A DNA stretch of 64,000 bases from Sporosarcina luteola (GCA_014204635.1 JACHLS010000003.1:372001-436000), one strand, 5' to 3'; positions 19,864 through 28,984 are shown, counted from the stretch's first letter. Made by a program: numbers and translations. The notes: generated by a model not told the origin, from the sequence alone.

Positions 19864-19871
19864 CTCTTCCT

Positions 19872-20510
19872 TTATTTTTTCGAGTCCAAACTTGAAAATA
19901 GTTCATCTTTCAAAGTATTGACCTCTTTTGTCGTTTGGTTAAATGATTCAATTGCCACTTTCACTTTGGAATTGCTGTCATTGATTTCTTCAACTTTCGC
20001 TTTCAATTGATCGATTTCTATATTTTCCTGGCCTAACATTTCATAGAACTCTTTTTGTTTGGTTGCAAGGCTTTTATACTCTTCTGCAAATGAAGAATGC
20101 AAATCATATCGTTTGCCAAGCAGCTCTTGCAGTCTTTCCATCTTTTCCTTCTCTTTTCCGTCTGCCTTTCCAATAAGATCTTTTAATTTTCCAGCTGTAT
20201 CCTTTGCTGAACGGATGGAGTCCAATTCCTTATCAAATAGTTTCATTCTATTATCCACTGACGATATGAGTTCTTTTACATTTCCCTTGACCTTATCGCT
20301 ATCTTCCTTGGTTAATTCCATTGTTGATGTAAATAATACCTGTTCTTTCTCTTCGAGTTTTGTCAACTCAGATTGTGTCTCTTGATATGTTTTCTCCGAA
20401 TCACTCAAACTTGTCATAGTATCTGATAATTTTTTCTCCAATCCACCCCCAAAACTGCATCCAGCAAGAAGAAACAAGGAAATGGTTAATGTGATACATC
20501 TCTTTTTCAC
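19872..20510 (-). CDS. ykyA: YkyA-like lipoprotein
   Basis: 212 residues. Signal peptide MKKRCITLTISLFLLAGC with lipobox LLAGC (Cys 18), followed by an almost wholly helical, Lys/Glu-rich, coiled-coil-like body. Resembles the YkyA family of putative cell-wall-binding lipoproteins and occupies the same place, between pdhA and def (ykrB), as in B. subtilis. Function unknown; own terminator. Confidence 0.85.
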   Translation of the reverse strand: MKKRCITLTISLFLLAGCSFGGGLEKKLSDTMTSLSDSEKTYQETQSELTKLEEKEQVLFTSTMELTKEDSDKVKGNVKELISSVDNRMKLFDKELDSIRSAKDTAGKLKDLIGKADGKEKEKMERLQELLGKRYDLHSSFAEEYKSLATKQKEFYEMLGQENIEIDQLKAKVEEINDSNSKVKVAIESFNQTTKEVNTLKDELFSSLDSKK

Positions 20511-20669
20511 GTCGGCAACCCTCCCAGTGATTGTTTATTTTGGCTACAAAGAATTAGGTAAACTATATCTTTTCGGAACGCCGATTTCAAGTTAACGCCT
20601 TAATTCTTTTACCATATCGGCCATTCGATTATACTAGGAAGAAAGAAGGCAGTGAAAGGAAGAAGAAAA

Positions 20670-21227
20670 ATGATTTTAATGAAAGACATTATTCGTGAAG
20701 GCCATCCAACATTGCGAAAGGTCGCCGAAGAGGTTACTTTTCCTTTAAGTGATGATATAAAGCAACTTGGACTCGATTTGCATGATTATGTTGTAAACAG
20801 CCAAAACCCTGAAATGGTCGATACATACGGGCTGCGTCCTGGGATCGGCCTGGCTGCACCTCAGGTGAACGCTTCGAAACGAATCTTTGCGCTTCATATT
20901 CAAGGTGAAGGAAAAACTGAAGCAAGTTTTATCGCAATTAATCCTAAAATTGTAAGCCATTCTGTTGAAATGACTTATATCACTTCAGGCGAAGGCTGTT
21001 TATCAGTCGATCGAGATGTGGAAGGATTTGTTCCGCGTTATGCAAGAATTACAATTAAAGCATTTGATCTGGATGGAAAAGAGTTTAAGAAGAGGCTAAA
21101 AGGTTTGCCAGCTATCGCTTTCCAGCATGAGTTGGATCATTTGAATGGCGTCATGTTCTATGACCATATCGATCCACAGGCCCCATTTAAGGAAATTCCA
21201 AATGCGGTTCCGTTTGTAAGGGAATAA
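20670..21227 (+). CDS. def: Peptide deformylase
   Basis: 185 residues from ATG 20670 (AAAGGAAG upstream; the frame opens 18 bases earlier at GTG). Removes the formyl group from nascent proteins. All three signatures are present: GIGLAAPQ, EGCLSVD (metal Cys) and QHELDHLNG (metal His pair and catalytic Glu). The insertion-bearing type 2 form of Gram-positive bacteria, equivalent to B. subtilis YkrB. Confidence 0.96.
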   Translation: MILMKDIIREGHPTLRKVAEEVTFPLSDDIKQLGLDLHDYVVNSQNPEMVDTYGLRPGIGLAAPQVNASKRIFALHIQGEGKTEASFIAINPKIVSHSVEMTYITSGEGCLSVDRDVEGFVPRYARITIKAFDLDGKEFKKRLKGLPAIAFQHELDHLNGVMFYDHIDPQAPFKEIPNAVPFVRE

Positions 21228-21230
21228 AAC

Positions 21231-21259
21231 TTGACAGAAAGTTCCGATTGCGATATAAT
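21231..21259 (+). promoter_or_regulatory. Perfect-consensus sigma-A promoter
   Basis: TTGACA (21231-21236), spacer of exactly 17, TATAAT (21254-21259). It begins four bases after the def stop. The expected start point, about 21266, falls on the AAGGAG ribosome site of the small ORF, so the leader would be only 10-16 bases. Confidence 0.85.
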
Positions 21260-21275
21260 TTTTTCAAGGAGTGAT

Positions 21276-21353
21276 ATGCCCATGTACAAACGCCTGAAAC
21301 GGAAATTGTTGAAACGGCTCAATGGCATACTCGGGAAAAAGACAATCGCATAA
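21276..21353 (+). CDS. Basic amphipathic micropeptide gene
   Basis: ORF of 25 codons (23 if ATG 21282 is used), too short for ordinary gene finders. AAGGAG at 21266-21271 is 4 bases before the first ATG and 10 before the second. The peptide (MPMYKRLKRKLLKRLNG, then ILGKKTIA) has nine Lys/Arg and no acidic residues; Tyr/Leu/Ile recur every three to four positions, so a helix would be strongly amphipathic. It is enclosed by a perfect promoter and its own terminator, a unit of about 155 bases. Possible roles: membrane- or nucleic-acid-binding peptide, or a small RNA with a fortuitous frame. I do not recognise a family. In B. subtilis a different gene (ykrA) lies near this spot. Confidence 0.6.
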   Translation: MPMYKRLKRKLLKRLNGILGKKTIA

Positions 21354-21357
21354 CAAT

Positions 21358-21387
21358 AGCCCGCCATTTGCCTGGTGGGCTTTTCTT
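21358..21387 (+). terminator. Terminator of the micropeptide unit
   Basis: Stem AGCCCGCCA (21358-21366) with TGGTGGGCT (21373-21381), then TTTCTTTATTTT, four bases after the ORF stop. Confidence 0.85.
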
Positions 21388-21456
21388 TATTTTACGCAAA
21401 TGACGTGATAATATGAAGAGAATAAATTGAAACGAACGTAAAAGGAGAGTTCACGT

Positions 21457-21666
21457 ATGATTTACAAAGTTTATTACCAAGAGGACAAAGAACAAGTGCC
21501 AGTACGGGAAAACACAAAGAGCTTATATGTCGAAGCTGAAACCGAAAGAGAAGTCCGCACGAAATTAAAAGAACGCAATTATCATATTGAATATATTCAG
21601 GCTCTAAAAGGAGAGCATCTGGAATATGAAAAAGCTTCCTCCCAATTTGAGATTGAGCAGGTTTGA
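21457..21666 (+). CDS. rpoY: RNA polymerase epsilon subunit
   Basis: 69 residues (DUF1447). Small accessory subunit of Firmicutes RNA polymerase, reported to bind near the secondary channel region. [24 protein letters not shown] and [15 protein letters not shown] are family-conserved. AAAGGAGAG precedes ATG 21457. The stop lies five bases before the rnjA ATG; the rpoY-rnjA pairing is general in Bacillales. Confidence 0.94.
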   Translation: MIYKVYYQEDKEQVPVRENTKSLYVEAETEREVRTKLKERNYHIEYIQALKGEHLEYEKASSQFEIEQV

Positions 21667-21671
21667 TAGCG

Positions 21672-23339
21672 ATGAAGTTAATTAAAAACAATGAAACTGC
21701 CGTTTTCGCTCTAGGCGGACTAGGAGAGATCGGCAAGAACACATATTGTGTCCAATTCCAGGACGAAATCATCTTGATTGACGCGGGAATCAAATTCCCA
21801 GAAGACGATCTACTCGGAATCGATTATGTTATTCCGGATTATACATTTTTAGAACGTAATGCAGATAAAGTGAAAGGCCTTTTTATCACTCATGGACACG
21901 AAGACCATATCGGTGGAATTCCATATTTATTACGCAAGCTGAATATCCCTGTATACGGAGGCAAACTAGCCCTCGGCCTATTGAGAAATAAACTCGATGA
22001 GCACGGATTGCTTCGGACTACCAAAATGATTGAACTCGATGAAGACGATGTCATTAAATTCAGAAAAACATCGGTCTCCTTCTTTAGGACAACCCATAGT
22101 ATTCCAGATGCGTTCGGAGTCGTAGTGAAGACTCCATGCGGGAATATCGTCCACACAGGCGATTTCAAGTTCGATTTCACTCCTGTAGGAGAGCCAGCCA
22201 ACTTAGCAAAAATGGCTAAAATCGGAAGTGAAGGTGTCCTTTGTCTTTTATCTGACAGTACGAATGCCGAAGTGCCAAATTTCACGATGTCTGAACGAAA
22301 AGTGGGAGATAGCCTGCACGAGATTTTCCGTAAGGTGGATGGCCGTATTATCTTTGCCACTTTCGCATCAAATATCCACCGTTTGCAACAAGTAATCGAA
22401 GCGGCACAATCCTACGGACGAAAAATTGCTGTGTTCGGCCGAAGCATGGATAATGCCATTACAATCGGCCGTGAACTAGGCTATATTGATGCACCGAAAG
22501 AATTGTTTGTGGATACACAGTCTCTCAATCGCCTTCCGGCAAATGAAGTAATGATCCTTTGCACAGGAAGCCAAGGGGAGCCGATGGCAGCACTTTCTCG
22601 GATTGCAAACGGCACCCACCGGCAGGTTCAAATTCAACCGGGAGACACGGTGATCTTCTCATCTTCCCCAATCCCTGGAAACACATTGAGTGTCAATAAG
22701 ACAATCAATGCCTTATTCCGGGCGGGAGCGGAAGTGATTTATGGGGCATTGAATAATATCCATACATCGGGACACGGTTCGCAAGAAGAACAGAAATTGA
22801 TGCTGCGCTTGATCAAACCTAAGTTCTTCATGCCGATTCATGGAGAGTATCGGATGTTGAAGATGCATACAGAGCTGGCTGTCGATTGCGATGTTGAACG
22901 GGATCACACTTTCATCATGAGCAATGGGGACGTCTTGGCACTGACGGATAACAGTGCGCGCATCGCAGGTAGAATCCCTTCTGGCGATGTCTATATCGAT
23001 GGAAGCGGAATTGGCGATATCGGCAATGTAGTGCTCCGGGATCGAAAAATCTTGTCGGAGGATGGACTGGTCATTGTTGTAGCTACAGTCGATAAGAAAA
23101 AGAACAGAGTCGTTTCCGGTCCAGATATCATTTCAAGAGGATTCGTCTATATGCGTGAATCAGGATCGATGATCAGCGAAGCTCAATACTTGCTGTCAAA
23201 AGAACTGCAACGCCGAATATCCAATGCCGGTTCGGAATCGAACTCATTGAAAAGTGATATTATTGAAATCCTGTCACCCTATTTATACGACAAAACAAAA
23301 CGCCGCCCGATGGTATTGCCTGTTGTGATGGAAGTATAA
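21672..23339 (+). CDS. rnjA: Ribonuclease J1
   Basis: 555 residues. Metallo-beta-lactamase/beta-CASP nuclease with 5'-3' exonuclease and endonuclease activity, central to mRNA decay and rRNA maturation. HGHEDH at 74-79 binds the two metal ions; further HTGDFKFD, the beta-CASP segment [10 protein letters not shown] and [10 protein letters not shown] are present, then the C-terminal dimer domain. ATG 21672 ([16 protein letters not shown]) matches the family start; the few upstream codons overlap rpoY. Confidence 0.97.
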   Translation: MKLIKNNETAVFALGGLGEIGKNTYCVQFQDEIILIDAGIKFPEDDLLGIDYVIPDYTFLERNADKVKGLFITHGHEDHIGGIPYLLRKLNIPVYGGKLALGLLRNKLDEHGLLRTTKMIELDEDDVIKFRKTSVSFFRTTHSIPDAFGVVVKTPCGNIVHTGDFKFDFTPVGEPANLAKMAKIGSEGVLCLLSDSTNAEVPNFTMSERKVGDSLHEIFRKVDGRIIFATFASNIHRLQQVIEAAQSYGRKIAVFGRSMDNAITIGRELGYIDAPKELFVDTQSLNRLPANEVMILCTGSQGEPMAALSRIANGTHRQVQIQPGDTVIFSSSPIPGNTLSVNKTINALFRAGAEVIYGALNNIHTSGHGSQEEQKLMLRLIKPKFFMPIHGEYRMLKMHTELAVDCDVERDHTFIMSNGDVLALTDNSARIAGRIPSGDVYIDGSGIGDIGNVVLRDRKILSEDGLVIVVATVDKKKNRVVSGPDIISRGFVYMRESGSMISEAQYLLSKELQRRISNAGSESNSLKSDIIEILSPYLYDKTKRRPMVLPVVMEV

Positions 23340-23372
23340 GTAACAGACAATCGCATTGAATTGGGAGTTATA

Positions 23373-23417
23373 AAAAGGCGGTATCTCGTTTCAGTCAACG
23401 AGATACCGCCCTTTTTT
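23373..23417. terminator. Bidirectional terminator, rnjA and ktrC
   Basis: Fourteen-base stem GGCGGTATCTCGTT (23377-23390) with AACGAGATACCGCC (23397-23410), A-run before and T-run after, between convergent genes. Confidence 0.9.
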
Positions 23418-23460
23418 ACATTGTAACTATTTCAAACGCCTTAATGACCAGTCAGACTCA

Positions 23461-24120
23461 TTAATGCAGCGCCTTTTTCTCAAATCGATGGATATCAACA
23501 TCCGATCCAATCACAATGAGAATGTCATTGAACTCGATTTCTTCAATGGCTTGCGGTGAAACAAGAATTTGCGAAGCCCGTTTGATTGCGACAATATTCA
23601 CTCCATACTTTGCACGAATGTCTAAATCAATCAAGGTATAGCCGGCTAATTTTTCATTCGCTTGGATTTCAACAATTGAATACTCATCCGAGAGCTCCAA
23701 GTAATCGAGAATATTATTCGACACCATGTTGTTTGCAATCCTTTTCCCCATGTCTCGTTCCGGGTGGACGACCTGGTCAGCACCAATTTTTCGCAAGACC
23801 TTTTCATGGTAATCATTTTGTGCCTTCACGGTTATGCGTTTTACACCAATCTCTTTTAAAATAAGCGTCGTCAAAATACTAGCTTGGATATTTTCTCCGA
23901 TCGCTACAACGACATGTTCGAAATTTCGTATGCCAAGGGATCGCAAAGCAGATTCGTCCGTTGTATCAGCAGCGACAGCCTGTGTTGCAATTTGGGCAAA
24001 CTCATCTACCTTTTCTTGTGAAATATCTATGGCCATCACATCTGCATCTAATTCAACAAGCTCATTCACGATACTGCCGCCGAACCGGCCCAGTCCAATG
24101 ACAACAAATTCTTTTTTCAT
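23461..24120 (-). CDS. ktrC: KtrC, potassium uptake regulatory subunit
   Basis: 219 residues. RCK ring protein that gates a KtrB/KtrD potassium channel. N-terminal Rossmann domain with GLGRFGGS (nucleotide loop) and AIDISQEKV, then an RCK_C domain from about residue 135, the site where c-di-AMP inhibits KtrC in relatives. Located next to rnjA as ykqB is in B. subtilis; its likely partner KtrD is at 62290-63645. AAGGGAG precedes ATG 24120. Confidence 0.92.
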   Translation of the reverse strand: MKKEFVVIGLGRFGGSIVNELVELDADVMAIDISQEKVDEFAQIATQAVAADTTDESALRSLGIRNFEHVVVAIGENIQASILTTLILKEIGVKRITVKAQNDYHEKVLRKIGADQVVHPERDMGKRIANNMVSNNILDYLELSDEYSIVEIQANEKLAGYTLIDLDIRAKYGVNIVAIKRASQILVSPQAIEEIEFNDILIVIGSDVDIHRFEKKALH

Positions 24121-24333
24121 CGTATGTTCTCCCTTATGTATTTGAGGATGCCCTCAGTGTACCATATCATCGGCTCCCCCTCAAACGCCTTGGCATGCCA
24201 TTTTGAAAGAACAAGAGAAAGTCCAAAAAGATATGTATTTCTGGTAATCCAAAACATTATAGCCAACAATTCGTGCCCCTTCGAAAATGTGAAACAGATT
24301 AAATAATCAATGGCCAAATCTCTTATAGACATA

Positions 24334-24379
24334 AAAAAATCAGGCGGAGAAAACGATTCGTTTGTTCTCCACCTGATTT
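24334..24379 (-). terminator. Terminator of ykuUV
   Basis: Minus-strand stem AAATCAGGTGGAGAA with TTCTCCGCCTGATTT (one G-T pair), then seven T. Confidence 0.85.
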
Positions 24380-24410
24380 GCAGCAAACAGGGCCGAATGG
24401 GCCCAGTTGC

Positions 24411-24860
24411 TTATTTTTTCATTTCATCCAACACACGGTTTACCCGCTTCTCTAGCATTTTCATACCGCTTCCGCCAGCTTGGAAATGGCGCAGTTGTCC
24501 GTCCTTATCGAATACGTAGTAGGCAGGCACATATTGATTTTCATAAGCATCTGTAAGCTTCAATGCGCTATCTACAAAAATAGGCTGTGTAATGTCGTGT
24601 TCTGCAGCGACTTCTTTAATCTTTTCCAGATCGACATCATCCTCTGAACGAGGCATATGAACCGCTACGACATTTAATTCATCTTTGTATTGATCTCTAA
24701 AATTGTTTACATCCGGCATAGCTTCCTTGCATAAATGACAGCTGATTGACCAGAAATGGATTAACGTCGGTTTTTCGCCCACGAGTTCCGCTTTCGTTCT
24801 TTCACCGTTCAACCATGTAGTTGCGCCTTCCAATTCAGGCATTTGTTCCCGTAGCTTCAT
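24411..24860 (-). CDS. ykuV: Thiol-disulfide oxidoreductase YkuV
   Basis: 149 residues, thioredoxin fold without signal peptide, so cytoplasmic. Active site SISCHLCKE, Cys41 and Cys44; the cis-Pro loop is VPAYYVF. Nearly identical in layout to B. subtilis YkuV, including AAEHDITQPIFVDS and QAGGSGMKMLEKRV. Probably recycles or works with the peroxiredoxin YkuU encoded just upstream. GGAGGAGAG precedes ATG 24860. Confidence 0.93.
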   Translation of the reverse strand: MKLREQMPELEGATTWLNGERTKAELVGEKPTLIHFWSISCHLCKEAMPDVNNFRDQYKDELNVVAVHMPRSEDDVDLEKIKEVAAEHDITQPIFVDSALKLTDAYENQYVPAYYVFDKDGQLRHFQAGGSGMKMLEKRVNRVLDEMKK

Positions 24861-24885
24861 GTTTGTCTCTCCTCCGGTTTGAAAA

Positions 24886-24917
24886 GATCCCCACTGCTTA
24901 TATTATGCATGGGGATC
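24886..24917 (-). terminator. Hairpin between ykuU and ykuV, possible attenuator
   Basis: Minus-strand stem GATCCCC with GGGGATC (outer arms at 24917-24911 and 24892-24886) and a 18-base loop region, followed by only four T. It may partly terminate ykuU transcripts so that ykuV is made in smaller amounts, or stabilise the ykuU 3' end. Confidence 0.5.
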
Positions 24918-24941
24918 CAAATTGGTAAGTTCAAATCAAAA

Positions 24942-25484
24942 TTAAAGCGTTTCTTGACCTGGTCTCCAGTTTGCCGGGCAAAGTCCGCCAGTTTGAAGAG
25001 CTTGGAGAACGCGCAATGTCTCATCCACGTCACGTCCAATATTGTTATGGAAAACTGTTTGATATTGCATTTCACCTTCAGGATTGATGATAAAGAGACC
25101 GCGCAATGCAATACCTTCTTCTTCGATCAAAACTCCGTACTCGCGTGCTACCACGTGATTCGTATCAGCAGCTAGTGGGTATTTCAAATCGCCAAGTCCG
25201 TTTTCTTTGCGATCTGTGTTAATCCATGCAAGATGCGTATGGATCGTGTCAGTAGAAACACCGATCACTTCTGCATCCAAATCTTCGAACTCGTCATAAC
25301 GATCCGACATAGCAGTGATTTCTGTTGGACATACGAAAGTAAAATCCATAGGATAGAAGAAAAGCACTGTCCATTTGTCGTTTTTCATATTTTCTTCAAG
25401 ACTAACTTTACCGAATGATTTGTCTGGAAGTACAGCTTCCATTGTAAATTGTGGTGCTTGTTTCCCAACCATGCGTTCTGCCAT
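24942..25484 (-). CDS. ykuU: 2-Cys peroxiredoxin YkuU
   Basis: 180 residues from ATG 25484 (GGAGGG seven bases upstream). Reduces hydrogen peroxide and organic peroxides. Peroxidatic Cys52 in FTFVCPTEI, resolving Cys169 in GGLCPANW. It forms a pair with YkuV as in B. subtilis. The promoter region has a 7-1-7 palindrome of the Fur/PerR type (25589-25603), so metal or peroxide control is plausible. Confidence 0.94.
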   Translation of the reverse strand: MAERMVGKQAPQFTMEAVLPDKSFGKVSLEENMKNDKWTVLFFYPMDFTFVCPTEITAMSDRYDEFEDLDAEVIGVSTDTIHTHLAWINTDRKENGLGDLKYPLAADTNHVVAREYGVLIEEEGIALRGLFIINPEGEMQYQTVFHNNIGRDVDETLRVLQALQTGGLCPANWRPGQETL

Positions 25485-25542
25485 TTGTTGATCCCTCCAA
25501 TAGTTCTTTGCCAAGGGCGATTCCCTTGGACAATCCTCATTT

Positions 25543-25571
25543 AGAATACCAAATCCTGTCCTGCTTTTCAA
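25543..25571 (-). promoter_or_regulatory. Sigma-A promoter of ykuUV
   Basis: Minus strand TTGAAA (25571-25566), 17-base spacer, TATTCT (25548-25543). Confidence 0.65.
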
Positions 25572-25588
25572 TTAGAATGGCTCGAATC

Positions 25589-25603
25589 TAATAATTATTA
25601 TTA
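25589..25603. promoter_or_regulatory. 7-1-7 inverted repeat, Fur/PerR-like box
   Basis: TAATAAT-T-ATTATTA is a perfect 15-base palindrome. Each half differs by one base from the B. subtilis Fur (TGATAAT) and PerR (TTATAAT) half-site consensus. It lies 17 bases upstream of the ykuU -35 box and about 125 bases before the divergent CorA-like gene, overlapping a TATAAA hexamer on the plus strand. Confidence 0.5.
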
Positions 25604-25727
25604 TAAATGTGTCGGATTTCTTTGCCTTTTGATGAGCCGAATGAAAGTCCTTATCAATCAAGGGCATGTTTAGTGTTCCATCCTTTGAGGAACTATAGAT
25701 GTAGAAGCTATGTGAAGGACGGATATT

Positions 25728-27176
25728 ATGCAAACAACAATCATCCCAACAAACTTGGATATTTATCAATCATATATGTCCTTTTTTCTCCCTTTCGGGT
25801 TTGATGCACGCAAAAAGGACAATATCATTGAAGCGCTGGAAAAACACGGCTACCGATACTTCCAATTAAAAGAAGCGGATGATTGGAAGGGTATTTACGG
25901 CTCCGGCATCCGAGTCGGCGGAAAAGAATTGGAACAATATTTCTATCCGTATGTCGAACATAAATTATTTCCTTTGTCTATTCACGATAGAGGGTTTCAT
26001 CGATTCACAATTCAACTCGATACCCCTTTCCAATTCTGCATCCGGGAAGAGAAGCGGCATTATCATGTGCGGAGTGTTGACGTCATTCTCGGCCCATTCG
26101 GTCTTGCTTTTCTAACAGTACGCATTGAAAACAACGAATACAGCGACTTGGCGGATATTCTGGAATTCATGCAACACTTCCGGGCGATCGATACTCATTT
26201 GAAAGAGACAAAAGGGTCGCATATCCTCCTGCAAAATGGTGATTCGCTATCTAATTACGACTTTTTGTTGGATACACTTTGTCCATTCCTGAAGAAATAT
26301 ATGATTAGTGATAAAAGGCTGGAAGGCTATTTCGGTTCTCTTCCCTATTACGACGACGAACGGATGTATGCTTCCGCATTTCTGTTTACCCCAAACGGGA
26401 GTGACATTACGGAGGAACAGCTTTTCCGCATGGGCAATCTGAATGGCAGAACACCTTCGGGAGAACTATTTGTGTCGGCCAAAAATCCTGATTACATCCG
26501 CCGATCACTCGCACATACTTTGCACGATCGCTGGTCCCCGCATACATACACAGTTACGACAGAACATGCTTTTATTACTGTCACAAACCAAACGCCAGAA
26601 GACATGGCAGGTGAACTAGTCCATTATATGGGGACCCATTATTACAATTTCCTGATTCACTACTTTTATCGCATCATGTTGTTGCGGGTATCCTATGAAT
26701 ACAGTGAAATCGTTTGGAATAAAGACGAGGAATATGTAAAATCATTAATAAAACTGATCACCTTATTTTCATCCTGGTATTATTTTAGAGAAATTAGTAC
26801 CCGGTCGGAAGGAAAAGAGTTGTCTTTGGCATTTTATAAAGCGTTTAATATCGAGCATCTTTTCAATGAGGTGAATTTAACTCTTAACGAATTATATAAA
26901 GCCCAAGAAAACAGCAGAGCAGGAAGAATGAACATGCTTTTGTTCATTTTGACTGTTTTCACCGTCATATCCGGCATTTATGGTATGAATCTTGTTATAT
27001 CGGATTGGGAGGATCCATTCGGGTGGAAAAATTATACGTCTTATACGTTTTTCGAATGGATATCTCTTGTAACAGCAGTAAGCGGCATTGCCCTCTCCGG
27101 GTATTTGATCGCAAGCATGCTGATCAAGTTTATTCTTCGGAAATCGAGGGATAAAAAATCGGACCTTTATATGTAA
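25728..27176 (+). CDS. Divergent CorA-like membrane protein
   Basis: 482 residues. The last 80 residues contain two hydrophobic helices: LLFILTVFTVISGIYGMN and EWISLVTAVSGIALSGYLIA. The first ends in GIYGMN (GMN at 419-421), the pore signature of CorA Mg2+ channels, and a helical segment before it (FNEVNLTLNELYKAQENSR) resembles the CorA stalk helix. The N-terminal 300 residues do not look like a classical CorA domain. Probably a homo-oligomeric divalent-cation channel or a 2-TM-GxN relative; substrate unknown. ATG 25728 was taken; SD is weak (GAAGGAC). Own terminator, so monocistronic. Confidence 0.65.
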   Translation: MQTTIIPTNLDIYQSYMSFFLPFGFDARKKDNIIEALEKHGYRYFQLKEADDWKGIYGSGIRVGGKELEQYFYPYVEHKLFPLSIHDRGFHRFTIQLDTPFQFCIREEKRHYHVRSVDVILGPFGLAFLTVRIENNEYSDLADILEFMQHFRAIDTHLKETKGSHILLQNGDSLSNYDFLLDTLCPFLKKYMISDKRLEGYFGSLPYYDDERMYASAFLFTPNGSDITEEQLFRMGNLNGRTPSGELFVSAKNPDYIRRSLAHTLHDRWSPHTYTVTTEHAFITVTNQTPEDMAGELVHYMGTHYYNFLIHYFYRIMLLRVSYEYSEIVWNKDEEYVKSLIKLITLFSSWYYFREISTRSEGKELSLAFYKAFNIEHLFNEVNLTLNELYKAQENSRAGRMNMLLFILTVFTVISGIYGMNLVISDWEDPFGWKNYTSYTFFEWISLVTAVSGIALSGYLIASMLIKFILRKSRDKKSDLYM

Positions 27177-27177
27177 G

Positions 27178-27218
27178 AGACCGGTGTCCTGCCTTAATGG
27201 CCAGGACCGGTCTTTTTT
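27178..27218 (+). terminator. Terminator of the CorA-like gene
   Basis: Stem AGACCGGTGTCCTGCC with GGCCAGGACCGGTCT, then TTTTTT. Confidence 0.88.
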
Positions 27219-27229
27219 CAGTTATCCAC

Positions 27230-27257
27230 TTGATTTCCTAATGTAATTTTGTATAAT
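27230..27257 (+). promoter_or_regulatory. Promoter of the regulator-potABCD operon
   Basis: TTGATT (27230-27235), 16-base spacer, TATAAT (27252-27257). Downstream, 27264-27297 has the repeated element AGTAAACTT and ACTAAACTC and AGTA/TACT mirrored blocks, a possible operator for the regulator encoded next. Confidence 0.6.
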
Positions 27258-27318
27258 AAAAAAGGTTTATAGTAAACTTGAAGTACAGTATTACTAAACT
27301 CCTTAGAAAAGGAATGAT

Positions 27319-27867
27319 GTGACGGTGCAAATCGGAGGGAAGATTAAGAAACTCCGTTTAAAAAAAGGGCTTACACAAGAGGAACTAGGAGAACGTACCG
27401 ATTTGACAAAGGGATACATCTCCCAGTTAGAACGAGAATTAAATTCCCCTTCTATCGAAACACTTTTTGCTTTACTGGAAGTACTTGGAACGACACCGAA
27501 GGAATTCTTTGAAGAACCTAAAAAAAATATGAAAGTGGTCTATTCCCCTTCAGAACAAACAACATATACGAACGATGAGCACCAATACAGCATTCGCTGG
27601 CTAGTCCCTCGCTCTAATGAGAATGAGATGGAACCCGTACATATTACCTTCAAAGAAGACGGGGAGTTTAAACAATTTGAACCCTCTTTAGCAGAAACAT
27701 TTATTTACGTGTTGTCAGGAAAAATCGAAGTGGAGCTAGGTAAGAAACGATACACCGCACAAGAAGGAGAATCCGTCTATTATGAAGCATTCGACCATCA
27801 CCGGATTTCCAACGCGCATGATGGTCCAAGCGAATTGATACTCGTTGCGACGGAATCATATTTATAA
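27319..27867 (+). CDS. XRE-cupin transcriptional regulator
   Basis: 182 residues. N-terminal helix-turn-helix of the XRE class ([31 protein letters not shown]) and C-terminal cupin barrel ([18 protein letters not shown]). This architecture (PuuR-like) is common for regulators of polyamine or amino-acid transport, and it is the first gene before potABCD, so polyamine-responsive autoregulation is a reasonable inference. Start GTG 27319 behind AAAAGGA. Thirteen bases separate it from potA. Confidence 0.88.
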   Translation: MTVQIGGKIKKLRLKKGLTQEELGERTDLTKGYISQLERELNSPSIETLFALLEVLGTTPKEFFEEPKKNMKVVYSPSEQTTYTNDEHQYSIRWLVPRSNENEMEPVHITFKEDGEFKQFEPSLAETFIYVLSGKIEVELGKKRYTAQEGESVYYEAFDHHRISNAHDGPSELILVATESYL

Positions 27868-27880
27868 AAGGAGGTCCACC

Positions 27881-28984
27881 ATGACTACGGAACCGATTAT
27901 TCGCTTTGAAAATGTAACAAAACGCTATGGCACGGATACGACTGTGTTAAATGAAGTTTCATTCGAAATGGAAAGAGGAAAATTTTATACGCTGCTAGGC
28001 CCGTCCGGTTGTGGAAAAACGACGATTCTGCGACTAATCGCAGGCTTCATTGAACCGAGCGAGGGAAATATTTTTTTCAACGGACGAAAAATCAATGATG
28101 TGCCGGCCAATGAACGCCAAGTGAATACCGTCTTTCAAGACTACGCCCTTTTTCCGCATTTAAATGTCTATGAAAATGTTGCGTTTGGTCTGCGTATAAA
28201 AAAAGTGAAGAAGGCAGATATTGATCAGCGGGTAAAGGAAGCATTGAAATTCGTCAATCTGGATGGGTACGAAAATCGGGAAATCACTGAAATGTCTGGT
28301 GGACAACGACAACGGGTGGCCATCGCACGGGCTATCGTAAACGATCCCGAAGTGATTTTGCTTGATGAACCTCTCTCGGCACTTGACTTAAAGCTTCGTT
28401 CAGAAATGCAATATGAACTTCGAGAATTGCAGCAGCGGCTTGGAAAAACATTTGTATTCGTTACTCACGACCAAGAAGAAGCGCTTGCCATGTCAGATGA
28501 AATCTTTGTCATGAATGCAGGGGTCATCCAACAGTCCGGTACGCCAATCGATATTTATGACGAGCCGATTAACCGGTTTGTTGCCGACTTCATCGGTGAA
28601 TCCAATATAGTCTCCGGACGGATGATCGAGGACTATGTGGTTGAGTTCACAGGCAAGCGATTCGACTGTGCGGATGCAGGACTGCAGCCAAACGAAAAAG
28701 TCGATATTGTCCTGCGGCCAGAAGACTTGGAGATCACTTCCACTGATAAAGGAAAATTGAACGTTAAAGTCGATACCCAATTGTTCCGCGGTGTCCATTA
28801 CGAATTGTCGACTTATGATGCGGACGGGAACGAATGGCTTGTCCACTCTACAAAGAAAGCAGAAGTCGGCGAGATGATCGGACTGGACTTTAACCCGGAA
28901 GATATCCATGTCATGCGTTTGAATGAAAGCGAAGAGGATTACGATGCACGACTCGAATCGTATGGAGCTTTGGAAAATGAATAA
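27881..28984 (+). CDS. potA: Spermidine/putrescine ABC transporter ATPase
   Basis: 367 residues from ATG 27881 (AAAGGAGG upstream). Walker [11 protein letters not shown]-loop [11 protein letters not shown], signature [14 protein letters not shown], Walker [14 protein letters not shown]-loop VTHDQEEA, and a C-terminal TOBE domain ([23 protein letters not shown]). Energises polyamine import. Its end overlaps potB by eight bases. Confidence 0.95.
   Translation: MTTEPIIRFENVTKRYGTDTTVLNEVSFEMERGKFYTLLGPSGCGKTTILRLIAGFIEPSEGNIFFNGRKINDVPANERQVNTVFQDYALFPHLNVYENVAFGLRIKKVKKADIDQRVKEALKFVNLDGYENREITEMSGGQRQRVAIARAIVNDPEVILLDEPLSALDLKLRSEMQYELRELQQRLGKTFVFVTHDQEEALAMSDEIFVMNAGVIQQSGTPIDIYDEPINRFVADFIGESNIVSGRMIEDYVVEFTGKRFDCADAGLQPNEKVDIVLRPEDLEITSTDKGKLNVKVDTQLFRGVHYELSTYDADGNEWLVHSTKKAEVGEMIGLDFNPEDIHVMRLNESEEDYDARLESYGALENE

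Noticed and set aside
24121..24333. c-di-AMP (ydaO-type) riboswitch near ktrC
   Set aside because: The region upstream of ktrC and that upstream of ktrD lack the conserved core; the gap before ktrD is too short.
25604..25727. M-box magnesium riboswitch ahead of the CorA-like gene
   Set aside because: Only about 120 bases are available and the expected conserved helices were not seen.
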